This document shows, piece after piece, positions 26,448 to 35,846 of a stretch of DNA of 64,000 nucleotides. The DNA is from Amycolatopsis sp. 195334CR (GTDB taxonomy: Bacteria > Actinomycetota > Actinomycetes > Mycobacteriales > Pseudonocardiaceae). Location: contig NZ_JAFJMJ010000001.1 of the NCBI RefSeq assembly GCF_017309385.1, positions 3,534,001 to 3,598,000 of the forward strand, written 5' to 3'. The notes beneath the pieces are model-generated. The model did not search any database. It was not told the DNA's origin and saw only the letters and a program-made list of their open reading frames with translations. Made by a program: the position numbers and the translations under genes. How positions within the stretch are numbered: position 1 is the first letter of the stretch; every line of letters begins with the position of its first letter.

Positions 26448-27791
26448 ATGCGGGTGCTGATCGCGGGAGCCGGTCCGACCGGCCTGACCCTGGCCATCGA
26501 CCTGGCGCGCCGCGGGGTCGAGGTGCGGGTGGTGGACAAGGCGGCGGAGTTCTTCGCCGGATCGCGGGGGGACGGGTTGCAGCCGCGCACGATGGAGGTC
26601 TTCGACGACCTCGGCGTGGTCGACGCGGTGCTCGACGCCGGGATCGCGCCGCCGCCGCTGCGGACCTACGTGGCCGGGGAGTTCGCCGGTGAGCACGTGA
26701 TGTTCGCACTGCGGGAGCCGACGCCGGACGTGCCCTACCCCAACGGCCGCATGCTCGGCCAGTCGCGGACCGAGGCGATCCTGCGCGAGCGGCTCGCCGG
26801 CTTCGGCGTGCGCGTCGAACTCGCCACCGAGCTGATCGGGTTCACCCAGGACGACACCGGCGTCGACGTGGTGCTCAACGACACCGAGCGGATGCGCGTC
26901 GACTACCTCGTCGGTGCCGACGGCGGGCGCAGCTTCGTGCGGAAGTCGCTCGGGATCCCGTTCGAGGGCAGCACGGACGAGTCGGTCCGGATGCTGCTCG
27001 GGGACGTCGCGGCCGACGGGCTGGACCACGACTTCGGCCACTGGTTCGGGCTGAGCCGCGATCCGCGCGAGGGGATCGTGCTGACGCCGTTGTCGGGTGG
27101 CGCGCAGTTCCAGTTCGCCGCGCCGCTGGTGGGGGACCCGTCGCTGGCGGGGTTGCAGGCGCTGCTCGACCGGTACTCCGGGGGGATGGACATCCGGCTG
27201 CACGACCTGACCTGGTCGACCGTGTGGCGGCCGAACACCCGGCTCGCCGCGCGGTTCCGCGAGGGCCGCGTCTTCCTGGCAGGCGACGCCGCGCACACGC
27301 ATCCGCCGACCGGCGGGCAGGGGCTCAACACCGGCGTGCAGGACGCGGTCAACCTGGGCTGGAAGCTCGCCGCTTCGCAACACCTGGACACCTACGAGGC
27401 GGAACGCCTGCCGGTGGCGGCTTCGGTGCTCGGGCTGAGCACGGCCTCGCTGAAGAAGTACACCGACGGCGACGCCGACGCGCACCGGCGGGGGAGCGAG
27501 TTCCAGCAGCTCGGGATCAGCTACGCGGGTGGGCCGCTGGCGTTCGATTCGCGTGCGGTGCCGGGCCGGGTGGTCGCCGGTGACCGCGCCCCGGACGGGC
27601 CGGTGGACGAGAAGACGCGGCTGTTCGACCTGTTCCGGGGTCCACAGTGGACGACGCTGGCGTTCGGCTGCCCGGCGCCCGCCGAGGAGCACGCGCACCG
27701 GATCGACGGCCCGGCGCTGGAGATCTACGACGTGACACCGGGCACGATCGTGCGCGTGCGACCGGACGGCTACATCGGCTCGATCAGCTAG
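26448..27791 (+). CDS. FAD-dependent aromatic monooxygenase
   Basis: A 447-residue flavoprotein hydroxylase of the PF01494 type. It has the dinucleotide motif LIAGAGPTGLTLAIDLARRG, the LVGADGGRSFVRK DG motif, and FLAGDAAHTHPPTGGQGLN with the second FAD site. It ends with a short thioredoxin-like tail (GTIVRVRPDGYIGSIS), as in aromatic or polyketide hydroxylases. ATG 26448 has GGAGA upstream, inside the operator dyad. It is divergent from a TetR gene, so substrate-induced expression is likely. The substrate is not predictable. An IS30 copy lies downstream. Confidence 0.9.
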   Translation: MRVLIAGAGPTGLTLAIDLARRGVEVRVVDKAAEFFAGSRGDGLQPRTMEVFDDLGVVDAVLDAGIAPPPLRTYVAGEFAGEHVMFALREPTPDVPYPNGRMLGQSRTEAILRERLAGFGVRVELATELIGFTQDDTGVDVVLNDTERMRVDYLVGADGGRSFVRKSLGIPFEGSTDESVRMLLGDVAADGLDHDFGHWFGLSRDPREGIVLTPLSGGAQFQFAAPLVGDPSLAGLQALLDRYSGGMDIRLHDLTWSTVWRPNTRLAARFREGRVFLAGDAAHTHPPTGGQGLNTGVQDAVNLGWKLAASQHLDTYEAERLPVAASVLGLSTASLKKYTDGDADAHRRGSEFQQLGISYAGGPLAFDSRAVPGRVVAGDRAPDGPVDEKTRLFDLFRGPQWTTLAFGCPAPAEEHAHRIDGPALEIYDVTPGTIVRVRPDGYIGSIS

Positions 27792-27812
27792 CGCCAGGTG
27801 CGGTGAATGTGG

Positions 27813-28899
27813 GGTGGTCTCAATCGGTTGTTGCAAGTAGCGGCAGCTGATAGGAGATCTTTCATGCCAGGGCCCCGGTTGACGTGCGAGGAACGAGTGA
27901 TGATCCAGAACGGTCTGGATCAAGGGCTTACCCAGGACGCGATCGCGAAAGTCCTGGGTAAGTCACCCTCGACGATCTCCCGTGAAGTACGCCGCGGCGG
28001 TGGACCGCGGTGTTCCAGGCCCGGCACCACGATCACCGGCCGGCCTCGCCGCTACCGGGCCGACCGAGCCCAGCGTCTGGCCATCGAACGCGGCCGCCGC
28101 CCGAAACCCCACCTGCTGGCAGGCGAACTGGCGGCGGTGGTGACCGGTCTGCTGGAAGCAGACTGGTCACCCCAGCAGATCTCGCAGATGCTGCCGACGT
28201 TGTTCCCCGATGATGAGGCTATGCGGGTGAGTCACGAGACGATCTATCAGTCGTTGTTCGTCCAAGGCCGTGGTGAGCTGCGGCGGGAACTGGCCGCTCA
28301 CCTGCGCAGCGGCCGCACCGGCCGCCGGTCCCGCGCGGCCACCGGGGCGCGCCGCGCGGGCCGTATCGCCGGCATGGTCCCGATCAGCCAGCGTCCCGCC
28401 ACCGCCGCCGACCGGGCCGTTCCCGGGCACTGGGAAGGCGACCTGCTCCTGGGCGGTACCGGCAAGGGCGCGGTGATCACCCTGGTCGAGCGAACCTCGA
28501 GGTTCGTGCTGCTGGCACCACTACCGGACAGTCACAAGGCCCTCGACGTCCGCACACTGCTCACCGGCATGATCACCGCCCTGCCCGACACGCTCACCCA
28601 GTCACTGACCTGGGACCAGGGCAACGAGATGGCCCAGCACGCCCAGTTCACCCTCGACACCGGCCTGCAGGTCTACTTCTGCGACCCACACAGCCCCTGG
28701 CAACGCGGCACCAACGAAAACACCAACGGCCTGCTCCGCCAGTACTGGCCCAAAGGCTCAGACCTACGCCACCTCACCCAAACCCACTGCGACACCATCG
28801 CCCTGCGCCTGAACACCCGCCCACGCAAAACCCTCAACTGGCACACTCCAGCACAAACACTCGACAAAGCCCTACTTGCAACAACCAGTTGAGACCGCC
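27813..28899 (+). mobile_element. IS30-family insertion sequence, 1087 bp
   Basis: Terminal inverted repeats of 28 bases: the left end begins GGTGGTCTCAATCGGTTGTT and the right end, read inward, GGCGGTCTCAACTGGTTGTT; three mismatches. A TGG on each side (27810-27812 and 28900-28902) is the 3-bp target duplication. One intact transposase gene fills the element, so it looks recent and possibly active. The target is the arm of an intergenic palindrome. Confidence 0.92.
27864..28892 (+). CDS. IS30-family transposase
   Basis: A 342-residue transposase. The N-terminal helix-turn-helix is GLTQDAIAKVLGKSPSTISREVRRGG. The catalytic DDE core is visible: HWEGDLLLG (first Asp), LTWDQGNEMAQH (second Asp) and WQRGTNENTNGLLRQYWPKG (the Glu-containing motif). 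ATG 27864 follows AGGAG; an in-frame ATG at 27807 lies outside the element, in the target DNA, and is not the start. The stop codon is inside the right inverted repeat. No frameshift or degradation is seen. Confidence 0.95.
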   Translation: MPGPRLTCEERVMIQNGLDQGLTQDAIAKVLGKSPSTISREVRRGGGPRCSRPGTTITGRPRRYRADRAQRLAIERGRRPKPHLLAGELAAVVTGLLEADWSPQQISQMLPTLFPDDEAMRVSHETIYQSLFVQGRGELRRELAAHLRSGRTGRRSRAATGARRAGRIAGMVPISQRPATAADRAVPGHWEGDLLLGGTGKGAVITLVERTSRFVLLAPLPDSHKALDVRTLLTGMITALPDTLTQSLTWDQGNEMAQHAQFTLDTGLQVYFCDPHSPWQRGTNENTNGLLRQYWPKGSDLRHLTQTHCDTIALRLNTRPRKTLNWHTPAQTLDKALLATTS

Positions 28900-28949
28900 T
28901 GGCTTTCACAGCACCTGGCGCTGTGAAAGCCACATTCACCGCACTCTCG

Positions 28950-29933
28950 TCAGCGCTTGCGCAGCAGGACCGCGGCGGCGTCGTCGATTTCGGCGACCAC
29001 CTCCGGCCAGACCGAGCGCGCCACCGCGCAGCGCAGCTGCTCGCGTTCCACGATGCGCCCGGCGATGAAGGCGACCGCCGGGTCCACGTCGGCGGCCAGC
29101 GCGCGCACGCGCTCCGCGGCGACCACTGCGTCCTGGTGGTCGCCGAGCACGGTCTGCAGCCGCTCGGCGGCCTTCACCAGCACCTTGATCGCCTGCTTCG
29201 CGGCCTTGTCCGGCGCGGCCGGTTTCGCCAGCTCACCGGCGTACCGCAGGCGCTTGCCGTGGATGCGCAGCGCGTGCAGGTCGTCGTTCGGCGGGTTCTC
29301 GCCCAGCGCGGCCACCGCCTTGGCCAGCTTCCGGTACGGCTTCTTCAGCGCGCCGACCAGATCCACCTCCTCGCGCTTCGCCGGAACGTCCACATCGGAC
29401 TCCACGGGCTCCACCTCGGCGGTCCGCGAGAGCTGGGCGGTCATCGTCAGCACGGTGGCGTACCGGCTGCTGTTGAGCACCCTGGTCATCCGCCGCTTCG
29501 CCTGGCCGCGCTGCGCGACGAACCGGGCCACCAGCTGCCGCGCCGCGAGCTGGTCGGTGGTTTCGAACTCGGCGACCACCTCGCGCAGGTGCTCGATCAG
29601 CACGTCGAAGTCCCGCACCTCGCCGAGGGCGTTGCCGAGCCAGCCCAGCTCGGCGCGCACCTCCTCGGCGGTCGGCCCGAGCAGGCCGCCGGAGACCTTC
29701 AGCACGCTGCGCATCCGCCGGATCGCCACCCGGAGCTGGTGCAGGTGCTCGGGATCGGTGCCCGCGCGGGTGCCCGGCTCGTGCTCGAGCACCGCGCGCA
29801 GCTGCCGGTCGAGCTTGGTGCGCACGTGCGCCACCGGCGGGTCGTCCGGCCCGGCCTTGGGCGGATTCGGCGGCAGACCGAGGTCGGCCGCGGTCCTGAC
29901 CTGGGGCCGGGGTGGTTCCGTCACGGTGCTCAC
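28950..29933 (-). CDS. CHAD domain protein
   Basis: A 327-residue helical protein with the CHAD fold: conserved basic and histidine positions in HLHQLRVAIRRMRSVL and HALRIHGKRLRYAGEL, the two repeat halves. CHAD domains bind polyphosphate and often accompany triphosphate tunnel enzymes (family knowledge). No CYTH partner domain is present here. GTG 29933 has TACCAT seven bases upstream and no ribosome site, suggesting a leaderless message; GTG 29924 is an alternative. It precedes dapD on the minus strand by 39 bases of reading order but is a separate unit. Role inferred: polyphosphate-associated protein. Confidence 0.85.
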   Translation of the reverse strand: MSTVTEPPRPQVRTAADLGLPPNPPKAGPDDPPVAHVRTKLDRQLRAVLEHEPGTRAGTDPEHLHQLRVAIRRMRSVLKVSGGLLGPTAEEVRAELGWLGNALGEVRDFDVLIEHLREVVAEFETTDQLAARQLVARFVAQRGQAKRRMTRVLNSSRYATVLTMTAQLSRTAEVEPVESDVDVPAKREEVDLVGALKKPYRKLAKAVAALGENPPNDDLHALRIHGKRLRYAGELAKPAAPDKAAKQAIKVLVKAAERLQTVLGDHQDAVVAAERVRALAADVDPAVAFIAGRIVEREQLRCAVARSVWPEVVAEIDDAAAVLLRKR

Positions 29934-29972
29934 CTGGTTAATGGTAGGTGAACACCGTTGATCCAATCGGGG

Positions 29973-30953
29973 TCAGTTGGCGTGCAGCGCAGCGTTCAGC
30001 TCGATGCCGGAGCCGGTGCGGGGCACCACTTCCACCGCGCCGTTGGCCGAGTTCCGGCGGAACAGCGCGCCCGAGATGCCGGACAGTTCCCGCGCCTTCA
30101 CCGTCTTGCCGTCCACGACCACCTTCGTGCCCGCGGTGACGTACAGCCCGGCCTCGACCACCGAATCGTCGCCGAGCGAGATGCCGATGCCGCCGTTCGC
30201 CCCGATCAGGCAGCGCTCGCCGATCGAGATGACCTCCTTGCCACCACCGGAGAGCGTGCCCATGATCGACGCGCCGCCGCCGACGTCGCTGCCGTCGCCG
30301 ACCACCACGCCGGCGGAGATGCGGCCCTCGACCATGGAGGCGCCGAGCGTGCCGGCGTTGTAGTTCACGAAACCCTCGTGCATCACCGTGGTGCCGGTGG
30401 CCAGGTGCGCGCCGAGGCGGGCGCGGTCGGCGTCGGCGATCCGGACGCCGGACGGGGTGACGTAGTCGACCATGCGCGGGAACTTGTCCACGCCGTAGAC
30501 GGTCACCGCGCCGCGGGCGCGCAGCCGCAGCCGGGTGGCCTCGAAGCCCTCCACCGGGCACGGGCCGTGGTTGGTCCACACCACGTTGGCGAGCAGGCCG
30601 AAGATGCCGTCCAGGTTCTGCCCGTGCGGGCGGACCAGGCGGTGCGAGAGCAGGTGCAGGCGGAGGTAGACGTCGTGCGCGTCGGCCGGGGCGTCGGCGA
30701 GGCTGCCGATCCGGGTGCGCACGGCGACCACCTCGACGCCGCGATCGGTGTCCTCACCGAGCAGTGCGGCCGCGGCCTCGCCGAGGGCGTCGACGGCTTC
30801 TTCCCGCGAAAGCCGCTCGGTGCCGCCGCCGTTGCCCGCGTCCGCCAGCTTCGGCTGGGGGTACCAGGTGTCCAGCACCACACCGTCGGTGCTGATGGTG
30901 GCCAGCCCGACGCCGCTGGCCCCGGTGGTCTCGGGTGAAGGGTTCTCGGTCAC
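29973..30953 (-). CDS. dapD: Tetrahydrodipicolinate N-succinyltransferase DapD
   Basis: A 326-residue hexapeptide-repeat transferase adding succinyl to tetrahydrodipicolinate in diaminopimelate/lysine synthesis; the actinobacterial DapD family (Rv1201c type) has this length. Motifs: [61 protein letters not shown] and [17 protein letters not shown], the last from the beta-helix. GTG 30953 has TACCGT seven bases upstream, so the message is probably leaderless. It is read away from dapE, with a lipoprotein gene between, as in the M. tuberculosis arrangement. Confidence 0.95.
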   Translation of the reverse strand: MTENPSPETTGASGVGLATISTDGVVLDTWYPQPKLADAGNGGGTERLSREEAVDALGEAAAALLGEDTDRGVEVVAVRTRIGSLADAPADAHDVYLRLHLLSHRLVRPHGQNLDGIFGLLANVVWTNHGPCPVEGFEATRLRLRARGAVTVYGVDKFPRMVDYVTPSGVRIADADRARLGAHLATGTTVMHEGFVNYNAGTLGASMVEGRISAGVVVGDGSDVGGGASIMGTLSGGGKEVISIGERCLIGANGGIGISLGDDSVVEAGLYVTAGTKVVVDGKTVKARELSGISGALFRRNSANGAVEVVPRTGSGIELNAALHAN

Positions 30954-30978
30954 GGCTGAGACGGTAACCGAGCCAGGG

Positions 30979-31416
30979 TCACCCTGTCGCCGTGGGCGCT
31001 TCGCGCAACCGTGTGCGGACAGTGTCCAAACCGGCCGCCAACTGGTCCAGCTGGCGTAAGCAGATGGCCGCGTCCGGGGCGCTTTCCGCCTCACAACCTG
31101 CGCCTCGGTAGTTGTCGATGCCGGTGCGCAGCTGCTGGCCGGGTTCACGGAGAGCGACGAAGGTCTCGGCGAGCTTGTTCACCGTTCCGGTGAAGCTGCC
31201 GAGTTGCGTGACGTACTTCTCGCACAGCCAGAACCGCTGCTTCTCCGGTTCGGTGAAGCAGGGGTCCGCGGTGAGCGCGGTGGCCTTGGTGAGCAGCGCC
31301 TCCGGGCTCACTTCGCCCGGCTTCGGCTGGGCGGGCGCCGGGTCGTCACCACCGCAGCCAGCCAGGGCCAGCGAACCGGCCGCGATCAGTGCGAGGGGGA
31401 AATGGCGGATGCGCAC
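30979..31416 (-). CDS. Small putative lipoprotein
   Basis: A 145-residue protein with a lipoprotein signal: basic MRIRH, hydrophobic [13 protein letters not shown] and lipobox LAGC with the acylated Cys at about residue 21. The rest has six more cysteines, which may form disulfides ([37 protein letters not shown]). No family is recognised. GTG 31416 has TACGGT six bases upstream. It sits between dapD and dapE, diverging from dapE across 73 bases, with no clear role in that pathway. Confidence 0.75.
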   Translation of the reverse strand: MRIRHFPLALIAAGSLALAGCGGDDPAPAQPKPGEVSPEALLTKATALTADPCFTEPEKQRFWLCEKYVTQLGSFTGTVNKLAETFVALREPGQQLRTGIDNYRGAGCEAESAPDAAICLRQLDQLAAGLDTVRTRLREAPTATG

Positions 31417-31489
31417 CTGGTCACCGTACTTCGGCGGGTCGGGGGTCCGGGGGTCGTCCCCCGTGCGGACGACGCAGTAGGTTGCGGCC

Positions 31490-32548
31490 ATGGCTTTGGA
31501 CCTGCGTGCCGACCCGATCGACCTGACCGCCGCACTGGTGGACGTGCCCAGCGAGTCCGGGCAGGAGGCGGAGCTCGCCGACGCGGTGGAGGCGGCGCTG
31601 CGCGCGGACGCCCCGCACCTCGAAGTGGTCCGCAACGGCGACGCGGTGCTCGCGCGCACGAACCTCGGCCGGGCGAGCCGGGTGATCCTGGCCGGGCACC
31701 TCGACACCGTGCCGGTCAACGACAACCTGCCGGTCCGCCGCGAGGGCGGGCACCTGCACGGACTGGGCACAGTGGACATGAAGGGCGGCGACGCGGTCTT
31801 CCTGCACCTCGCCGCGGCGATCACCGAGCCGAAGCACGACGTGACCTTCGTCTTCTACGACTGCGAGGAGGTCGACGCCGCGCGCAACGGGCTCGGCCGC
31901 ATCGAGCGGGAGCTGCCGGACTGGCTGCGTGCGGACCTGGCGATCGTCGGCGAGCCGTCGAACGCGGTGATCGAGGCGGGCTGCCAGGGCACCATGCGGG
32001 TCCGGCTGAAGGTGAGCGGGCAGCGGGCGCACACCGCGCGGGCGTGGCGCGGCTCGAACGCGATCCACGGGCTGGTCGAACCGCTGCGCCGGCTGGCCGA
32101 GTACCAGCCGCGCACGCCGAAGATCGACGGCCTGACCTATCGCGAGGGCCTGCAGGCGGTCCGCGTGCACGGCGGGGTGGCGGGCAACGTGGTGCCGGAC
32201 GAGGCGGTGCTGGAGATCAACCACCGGTTCGCCCCCGACCGCTCGCCCGCGCAGGCCGAACAGCACCTGCGCGAGGTGTTCGACGGGTTCGACCTGTCCG
32301 TTGTGGACATTTCGCCGGGGGCGCTGCCCGGGCTGGACGCGCCGGCCGCGGTCGAGCTGGTCCAGGCCGCGGGCGGGCAGCCGGTGGCGAAGCTGGGCTG
32401 GACGGACGTGGCGCGGTTCTCGGCGCTGGGCATGGCGGCGGTGAACTTCGGGCCGGGGGATCCGGCGTTGGCGCACACGCAGCAGGAGAACGTGGCGGTT
32501 GCCGACATCACCCAGGTGACCAAGGTGCTCCGGACCTTCCTGGGCTGA
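31490..32548 (+). CDS. dapE: Succinyl-diaminopimelate desuccinylase DapE
   Basis: A 352-residue metallopeptidase-type enzyme (M20 family) that releases succinate from succinyl-LL-diaminopimelate. Motifs: [27 protein letters not shown] with metal ligand His/Asp, [11 protein letters not shown] with the catalytic Glu, [15 protein letters not shown] and [17 protein letters not shown] with the final metal ligand. These match actinobacterial DapE (Rv1202). ATG 31490 has TAGGTT six bases upstream, a leaderless start. It completes the pathway with dapC and dapD nearby. Confidence 0.95.
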   Translation: MALDLRADPIDLTAALVDVPSESGQEAELADAVEAALRADAPHLEVVRNGDAVLARTNLGRASRVILAGHLDTVPVNDNLPVRREGGHLHGLGTVDMKGGDAVFLHLAAAITEPKHDVTFVFYDCEEVDAARNGLGRIERELPDWLRADLAIVGEPSNAVIEAGCQGTMRVRLKVSGQRAHTARAWRGSNAIHGLVEPLRRLAEYQPRTPKIDGLTYREGLQAVRVHGGVAGNVVPDEAVLEINHRFAPDRSPAQAEQHLREVFDGFDLSVVDISPGALPGLDAPAAVELVQAAGGQPVAKLGWTDVARFSALGMAAVNFGPGDPALAHTQQENVAVADITQVTKVLRTFLG

Positions 32549-32605
32549 CGGCCGTTGACGATCGGCGCTGGCGGGCGCTACCTTCTCACTCTGCTGGAGA
32601 ACAGT

Positions 32606-32620
32606 TAAGAAAGTTTCCTA
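32606..32620. promoter_or_regulatory. CsnR-box-like palindrome upstream of GH9
   Basis: TAAGAAAGTTTCCTA, a 15-base palindrome with one mismatched pair, lies 31 bases before the glycosidase start. It is one base from AGGAAAGTTTCCT, the operator reported for the ROK-family repressor CsnR in Streptomyces. It is conspicuously AT-rich in this DNA. The regulator is not in the window. Confidence 0.55.
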
Positions 32621-32651
32621 TCTATTTCCCGCCGCCGGAAAAGGGGAAACC

Positions 32652-34466
32652 GTGAGACGATCCGCGCTCGCGCTGCTCACCGTCCTGCTGTTGTCGCCCG
32701 CCGCCCCGGCCATCGCCGCGCCCGCCCCCGGCGAGCTGCGCGTGGACCAGGTCGGCTACGGGCCCGCCGAGACCAAGATCGGCTACCTGCTGGGGAAAGC
32801 ACCCGCCGAAGGCACCCCGTTCCGCGTGGTCGACGCGCGCGGCAAGACGGTGCACACCGGCAAGACCCCGGCCGCCGCCGGAGCCTGGAACGCCGCTTAT
32901 CCCGCCGTGCACCAGCTTGACTTCAGCGCGGTCAAGAAGCCGGGCACCTACCGCCTGAAGGTGGGCGAAGCGACCTCACCGGAGTTCCGGATCGACGCCG
33001 GGCTCTTCACCCCGCTCGCCCGCGCGAACAACGAGTTCTTCCAGGCCCAGCGCGATGGCGAGCACGTCATCCCCGGGCGGCTCAACCGCAAGCCCGCGCA
33101 CCTCGCGGACCGGAAGGCCACCATCTACGCCGCGCCCGAGTTCGGGGGTGACTTCGGCGACGAGATCCTGGCCCCGCTGAAGCCGATCGGTGGGCCGATC
33201 GACGTCGAGGGCGGCTGGGCCGACGCCGGCGACTACGTCAAGTTCACCTCCAACTCCGCGTACTCACTGGCCGAGATGGGCTACGCCCTGCGCACGCGGT
33301 ACGACCGCGCGCTCGCCGACGAGGTCCGGTTCGGCCTCCGGTGGCTGGACAAGATGTGGGACGCCCGGACCGGCGTGCTCTACGCGCAGGTCGGTATCGG
33401 CACCGGCAGCGAGAAGTTCGGCTTCCTCGGCGACCACGACGTCTGGCGCCTGCCCGAGGCCGACGACGCGCGCCAGGTGGAGCCGGGCCATCCCGAGTAC
33501 TACGTCAAGCACCGCCCGGTCTTCCCGGCGAACGCACCCGGTGAGCCGGTCAGCCCGAACCTGGCCGGTCGCGTGGCCGCGGCCTTCGCACTCGGCGCCC
33601 AGGTCGAGCGTGACAAGAACCTGGCGCGGAAGTACCTCGACGAAGCCGCGTCGATCTTCGCCAAGGCCAAGACCACCGGGGTCGGCGAGCTGGTCACCGC
33701 CTTCCCGCACTCCTACTACCCCGAGTCCTCCTGGCGCGACGACCTGGAGCTGGGGGCCACGCAGCTCGCGCTGGCCGGGCAGCGCCTCGGCGACCGGCGT
33801 GCCAAGGAGTGGACCGAGCAGGCCGTGCACTGGGCACGCGAGTACATCGGCGGGGACGAACGGGGCACGCTGAACCTGTACGACACCAGCGCGCTCGCGC
33901 ACGCCGACCTCGCCAGGCTCGCGCCGCACGCCCGCGGTGAACTGGTCGCCGACCTGCGGCGGCAACTGGACGAGGGCGTCGCCGGGGCCAAAACCAGCCC
34001 GTTCCGCACGGCGGTCGACCTGACCCAGTTCGACGCGGCCACCAAGAGCTTCGGCTTCGCGGCCACGGCCCGGCTCTACCGCGGGGTCACCGGCGACGGC
34101 GCCTACGACGCCTTCGGCACGCAGCAGCGGAACTTCGCGCTCGGCGCCAACGCGTGGGGCATCTCGCTGGTGGTCGGCGCCGGGAGCCGGTACCCGAACT
34201 GCCCCCACCACCAGGTGGCGAATTTGGCCGGGAGCACCGAGCCGGGTGCGCGAATCCTCCACGGGGCGGTGGTCAACGGGCCGAATGGCACGGCGAACTT
34301 CGACGGGCTGACCCCGCCGGACGGCGCCACCGCGTGCAGCAAACCGCTCGCCGCCTTCGACACCCCGGACACCCGCTTCTTCGACGACCTGAGTTCATGG
34401 CCGAGTTCCGAACCGGCCATCGACTTCACTTCCACCGCGCTGCTGGGCTTCACCCTGAGTCCGTAA
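32652..34466 (+). CDS. Secreted glycoside hydrolase family 9 enzyme
   Basis: A 604-residue secreted glucanase-type enzyme. Signal peptide: residues 1-23, RRSALALLTVLLLSPAAPAIAA. An Ig-like CelD_N domain (about 27-120) precedes the GH9 (alpha/alpha)6 domain. Catalytic features: DVEGGWADAGDYVKF with the DAGD base pair, CPHHQVANLAG (substrate His), and the C-terminal SSEPAIDFTSTALLG with the acid Glu. It should cut beta-1,4-glucan or glucosamine polymers; the CsnR-like box favours a chitosan- or glucosamine-related inducer, but family alone says cellulase. GTG 32652 follows AAAGGGGAA. Confidence 0.9.
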   Translation: MRRSALALLTVLLLSPAAPAIAAPAPGELRVDQVGYGPAETKIGYLLGKAPAEGTPFRVVDARGKTVHTGKTPAAAGAWNAAYPAVHQLDFSAVKKPGTYRLKVGEATSPEFRIDAGLFTPLARANNEFFQAQRDGEHVIPGRLNRKPAHLADRKATIYAAPEFGGDFGDEILAPLKPIGGPIDVEGGWADAGDYVKFTSNSAYSLAEMGYALRTRYDRALADEVRFGLRWLDKMWDARTGVLYAQVGIGTGSEKFGFLGDHDVWRLPEADDARQVEPGHPEYYVKHRPVFPANAPGEPVSPNLAGRVAAAFALGAQVERDKNLARKYLDEAASIFAKAKTTGVGELVTAFPHSYYPESSWRDDLELGATQLALAGQRLGDRRAKEWTEQAVHWAREYIGGDERGTLNLYDTSALAHADLARLAPHARGELVADLRRQLDEGVAGAKTSPFRTAVDLTQFDAATKSFGFAATARLYRGVTGDGAYDAFGTQQRNFALGANAWGISLVVGAGSRYPNCPHHQVANLAGSTEPGARILHGAVVNGPNGTANFDGLTPPDGATACSKPLAAFDTPDTRFFDDLSSWPSSEPAIDFTSTALLGFTLSP

Positions 34467-34476
34467 GCTCGGTTCG

Positions 34477-35265
34477 GTGACTGAGCAAAACGCAGCGGTG
34501 CCCGGCGAGCAGTACCCGGAGCACCCGCCGGAGAAGCACCGCGGCCCGGTCGTCCTGCGACGCGAACGGCGCACCGAGGCCACCACCACCGATCAGCGGC
34601 TGCTGGACTCGCGCGGCCCGTCCGACTGGGTGCACACCGACCCGTGGCGGGTGCTGCGCATCCAGGCCGAGTTCGTCGAGGGCTTCGGCGCGCTGGCCGA
34701 GGTACCGCGCGCGGTGACCGTGTTCGGCTCGGCACGCACGCCCCGCGAGCACCCCGAGTACGAACTCGGCCGCAAGATCGGTGGGGCGCTGGCCAACGCC
34801 GGGTTCGCCACCATCACCGGTGGCGGGCCCGGCGCGATGGAGGCGGTCAACCGCGGTGCCTCCGAGGCGGGCGGGTTCTCCATCGGCCTCGGCATCGAGC
34901 TGCCGTTCGAGCAGGGCCTGAACCCGTGGGTCGACCTCGGCGTGAACTTCCGGTACTTCTTCACCCGCAAGACCATGTTCATCAAGTACTCCCAGGCCTT
35001 CATCTGCCTGCCCGGCGGCTTCGGCACGCTGGACGAGCTGTTCGAGGCGCTCACCCTGGTGCAGACCAAGAAGGTGACCAAGTTCCCGGTGGTCCTCTTC
35101 GGCAGCGAGTACTGGGGCGGCCTCTACGACTGGATCGCGAAAACCCTGTTGCGCGAGGGCAAGATCGGGCAGAAGGATCTGGACCTGCTGCACGTCACCG
35201 ACGACGTCGACGACGCGGTGGCGGTGGTCCAGGAGGCGTACAAGGCATGGGAGGAAGCCCACTAG
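34477..35265 (+). CDS. LOG-family protein (TIGR00730)
   Basis: A 262-residue LOG-type protein (Rv1205-related). The nucleotide-monophosphate site is [18 protein letters not shown] and [16 protein letters not shown] carries the PGGxGTxxE motif. A longer polar N-terminus of about 75 residues distinguishes it from the next gene. LOG enzymes release the base from cytokinin ribotides; many bacterial ones hydrolyse AMP or other nucleotides. GTG 34477 has TAAGCT seven bases upstream. It shares its last base with the next LOG gene, so the pair is co-translated. Confidence 0.88.
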   Translation: MTEQNAAVPGEQYPEHPPEKHRGPVVLRRERRTEATTTDQRLLDSRGPSDWVHTDPWRVLRIQAEFVEGFGALAEVPRAVTVFGSARTPREHPEYELGRKIGGALANAGFATITGGGPGAMEAVNRGASEAGGFSIGLGIELPFEQGLNPWVDLGVNFRYFFTRKTMFIKYSQAFICLPGGFGTLDELFEALTLVQTKKVTKFPVVLFGSEYWGGLYDWIAKTLLREGKIGQKDLDLLHVTDDVDDAVAVVQEAYKAWEEAH

Positions 35266-35846
35266 TGAAGCGGGTCTGCGTGTTCTGCGGCTCGTCGCCC
35301 GGCAACAGCCCGGTCTACACCGAGCAGGCGGCCGCACTGGGGAAACTGCTGGCCGAGCGCGGGATCGGGCTGGTCTACGGCGGGGCGAGCGTGGGCACCA
35401 TGGGCGTGGTCGCCGACGCCGCGCTGGCGGCGGGCGGTGAGGTGATCGGGGTGATCCCCGGGCACCTGATGAGCGCCGAGGTCGGCCACCACGGGCTGAC
35501 CGAACTGCACGTGGTCGACACGATGCACGAGCGCAAGGCGATGATGGCCGAGCTGTCCGACGCGTTCCTGGCGCTGCCGGGCGGCGCGGGCACGCTGGAG
35601 GAGCTGTTCGAGGTGTGGACCTGGGCGCAGCTGGGCCTGCACGCGAAGCCGCTGGGCCTGGTGGACGTGGCCGGGTACTTCGAGCCGCTGCGGAAGTTCG
35701 TCGACCACATGGTGGACGAGGGCTTCCTGCGCGCGCAGCACCGCGAAATGGTGTCGGTCGACCCGGATCCGCGGGTGCTGCTGGAGATCTTCGCCTCGCA
35801 CAACGGCGTCGTGGTCGACAAGTGGAGCGGTCAGACCCCGAAGTGA
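35265..35846 (+). CDS. LOG-family phosphoribohydrolase (TIGR00730)
   Basis: A 193-residue protein close to the cytokinin-activating LOG enzymes: [67 protein letters not shown] and [18 protein letters not shown], carrying the R-x-x-x-K and PGGxGTxxE motifs. This is the conventional short form. GTG 35265 follows GGAGGA. Two LOG genes in tandem suggest different nucleotide specificities. Its last 16 bases overlap the convergent lipoprotein gene. Confidence 0.9.
   Translation: MKRVCVFCGSSPGNSPVYTEQAAALGKLLAERGIGLVYGGASVGTMGVVADAALAAGGEVIGVIPGHLMSAEVGHHGLTELHVVDTMHERKAMMAELSDAFLALPGGAGTLEELFEVWTWAQLGLHAKPLGLVDVAGYFEPLRKFVDHMVDEGFLRAQHREMVSVDPDPRVLLEIFASHNGVVVDKWSGQTPK

Larger units (their letters stand above)
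27798..28944. repeat. Palindrome interrupted by IS30 insertion
   Basis: Removing the IS and one copy of TGG restores a perfect palindrome with 25-base arms (beginning GTGCGGTGAATGTGGCTTTC) and loop ACCTGGC, of the same family as 8114-8168. The left part is at 27798-27812 and the right part at 28900-28944. It lies between convergent genes, as most others do. Confidence 0.85.

Noticed and set aside
27807..27863. ATG at 27807 as transposase start
   Set aside because: It lies in the target DNA outside the IS; ATG 27864 has a ribosome site inside the element.
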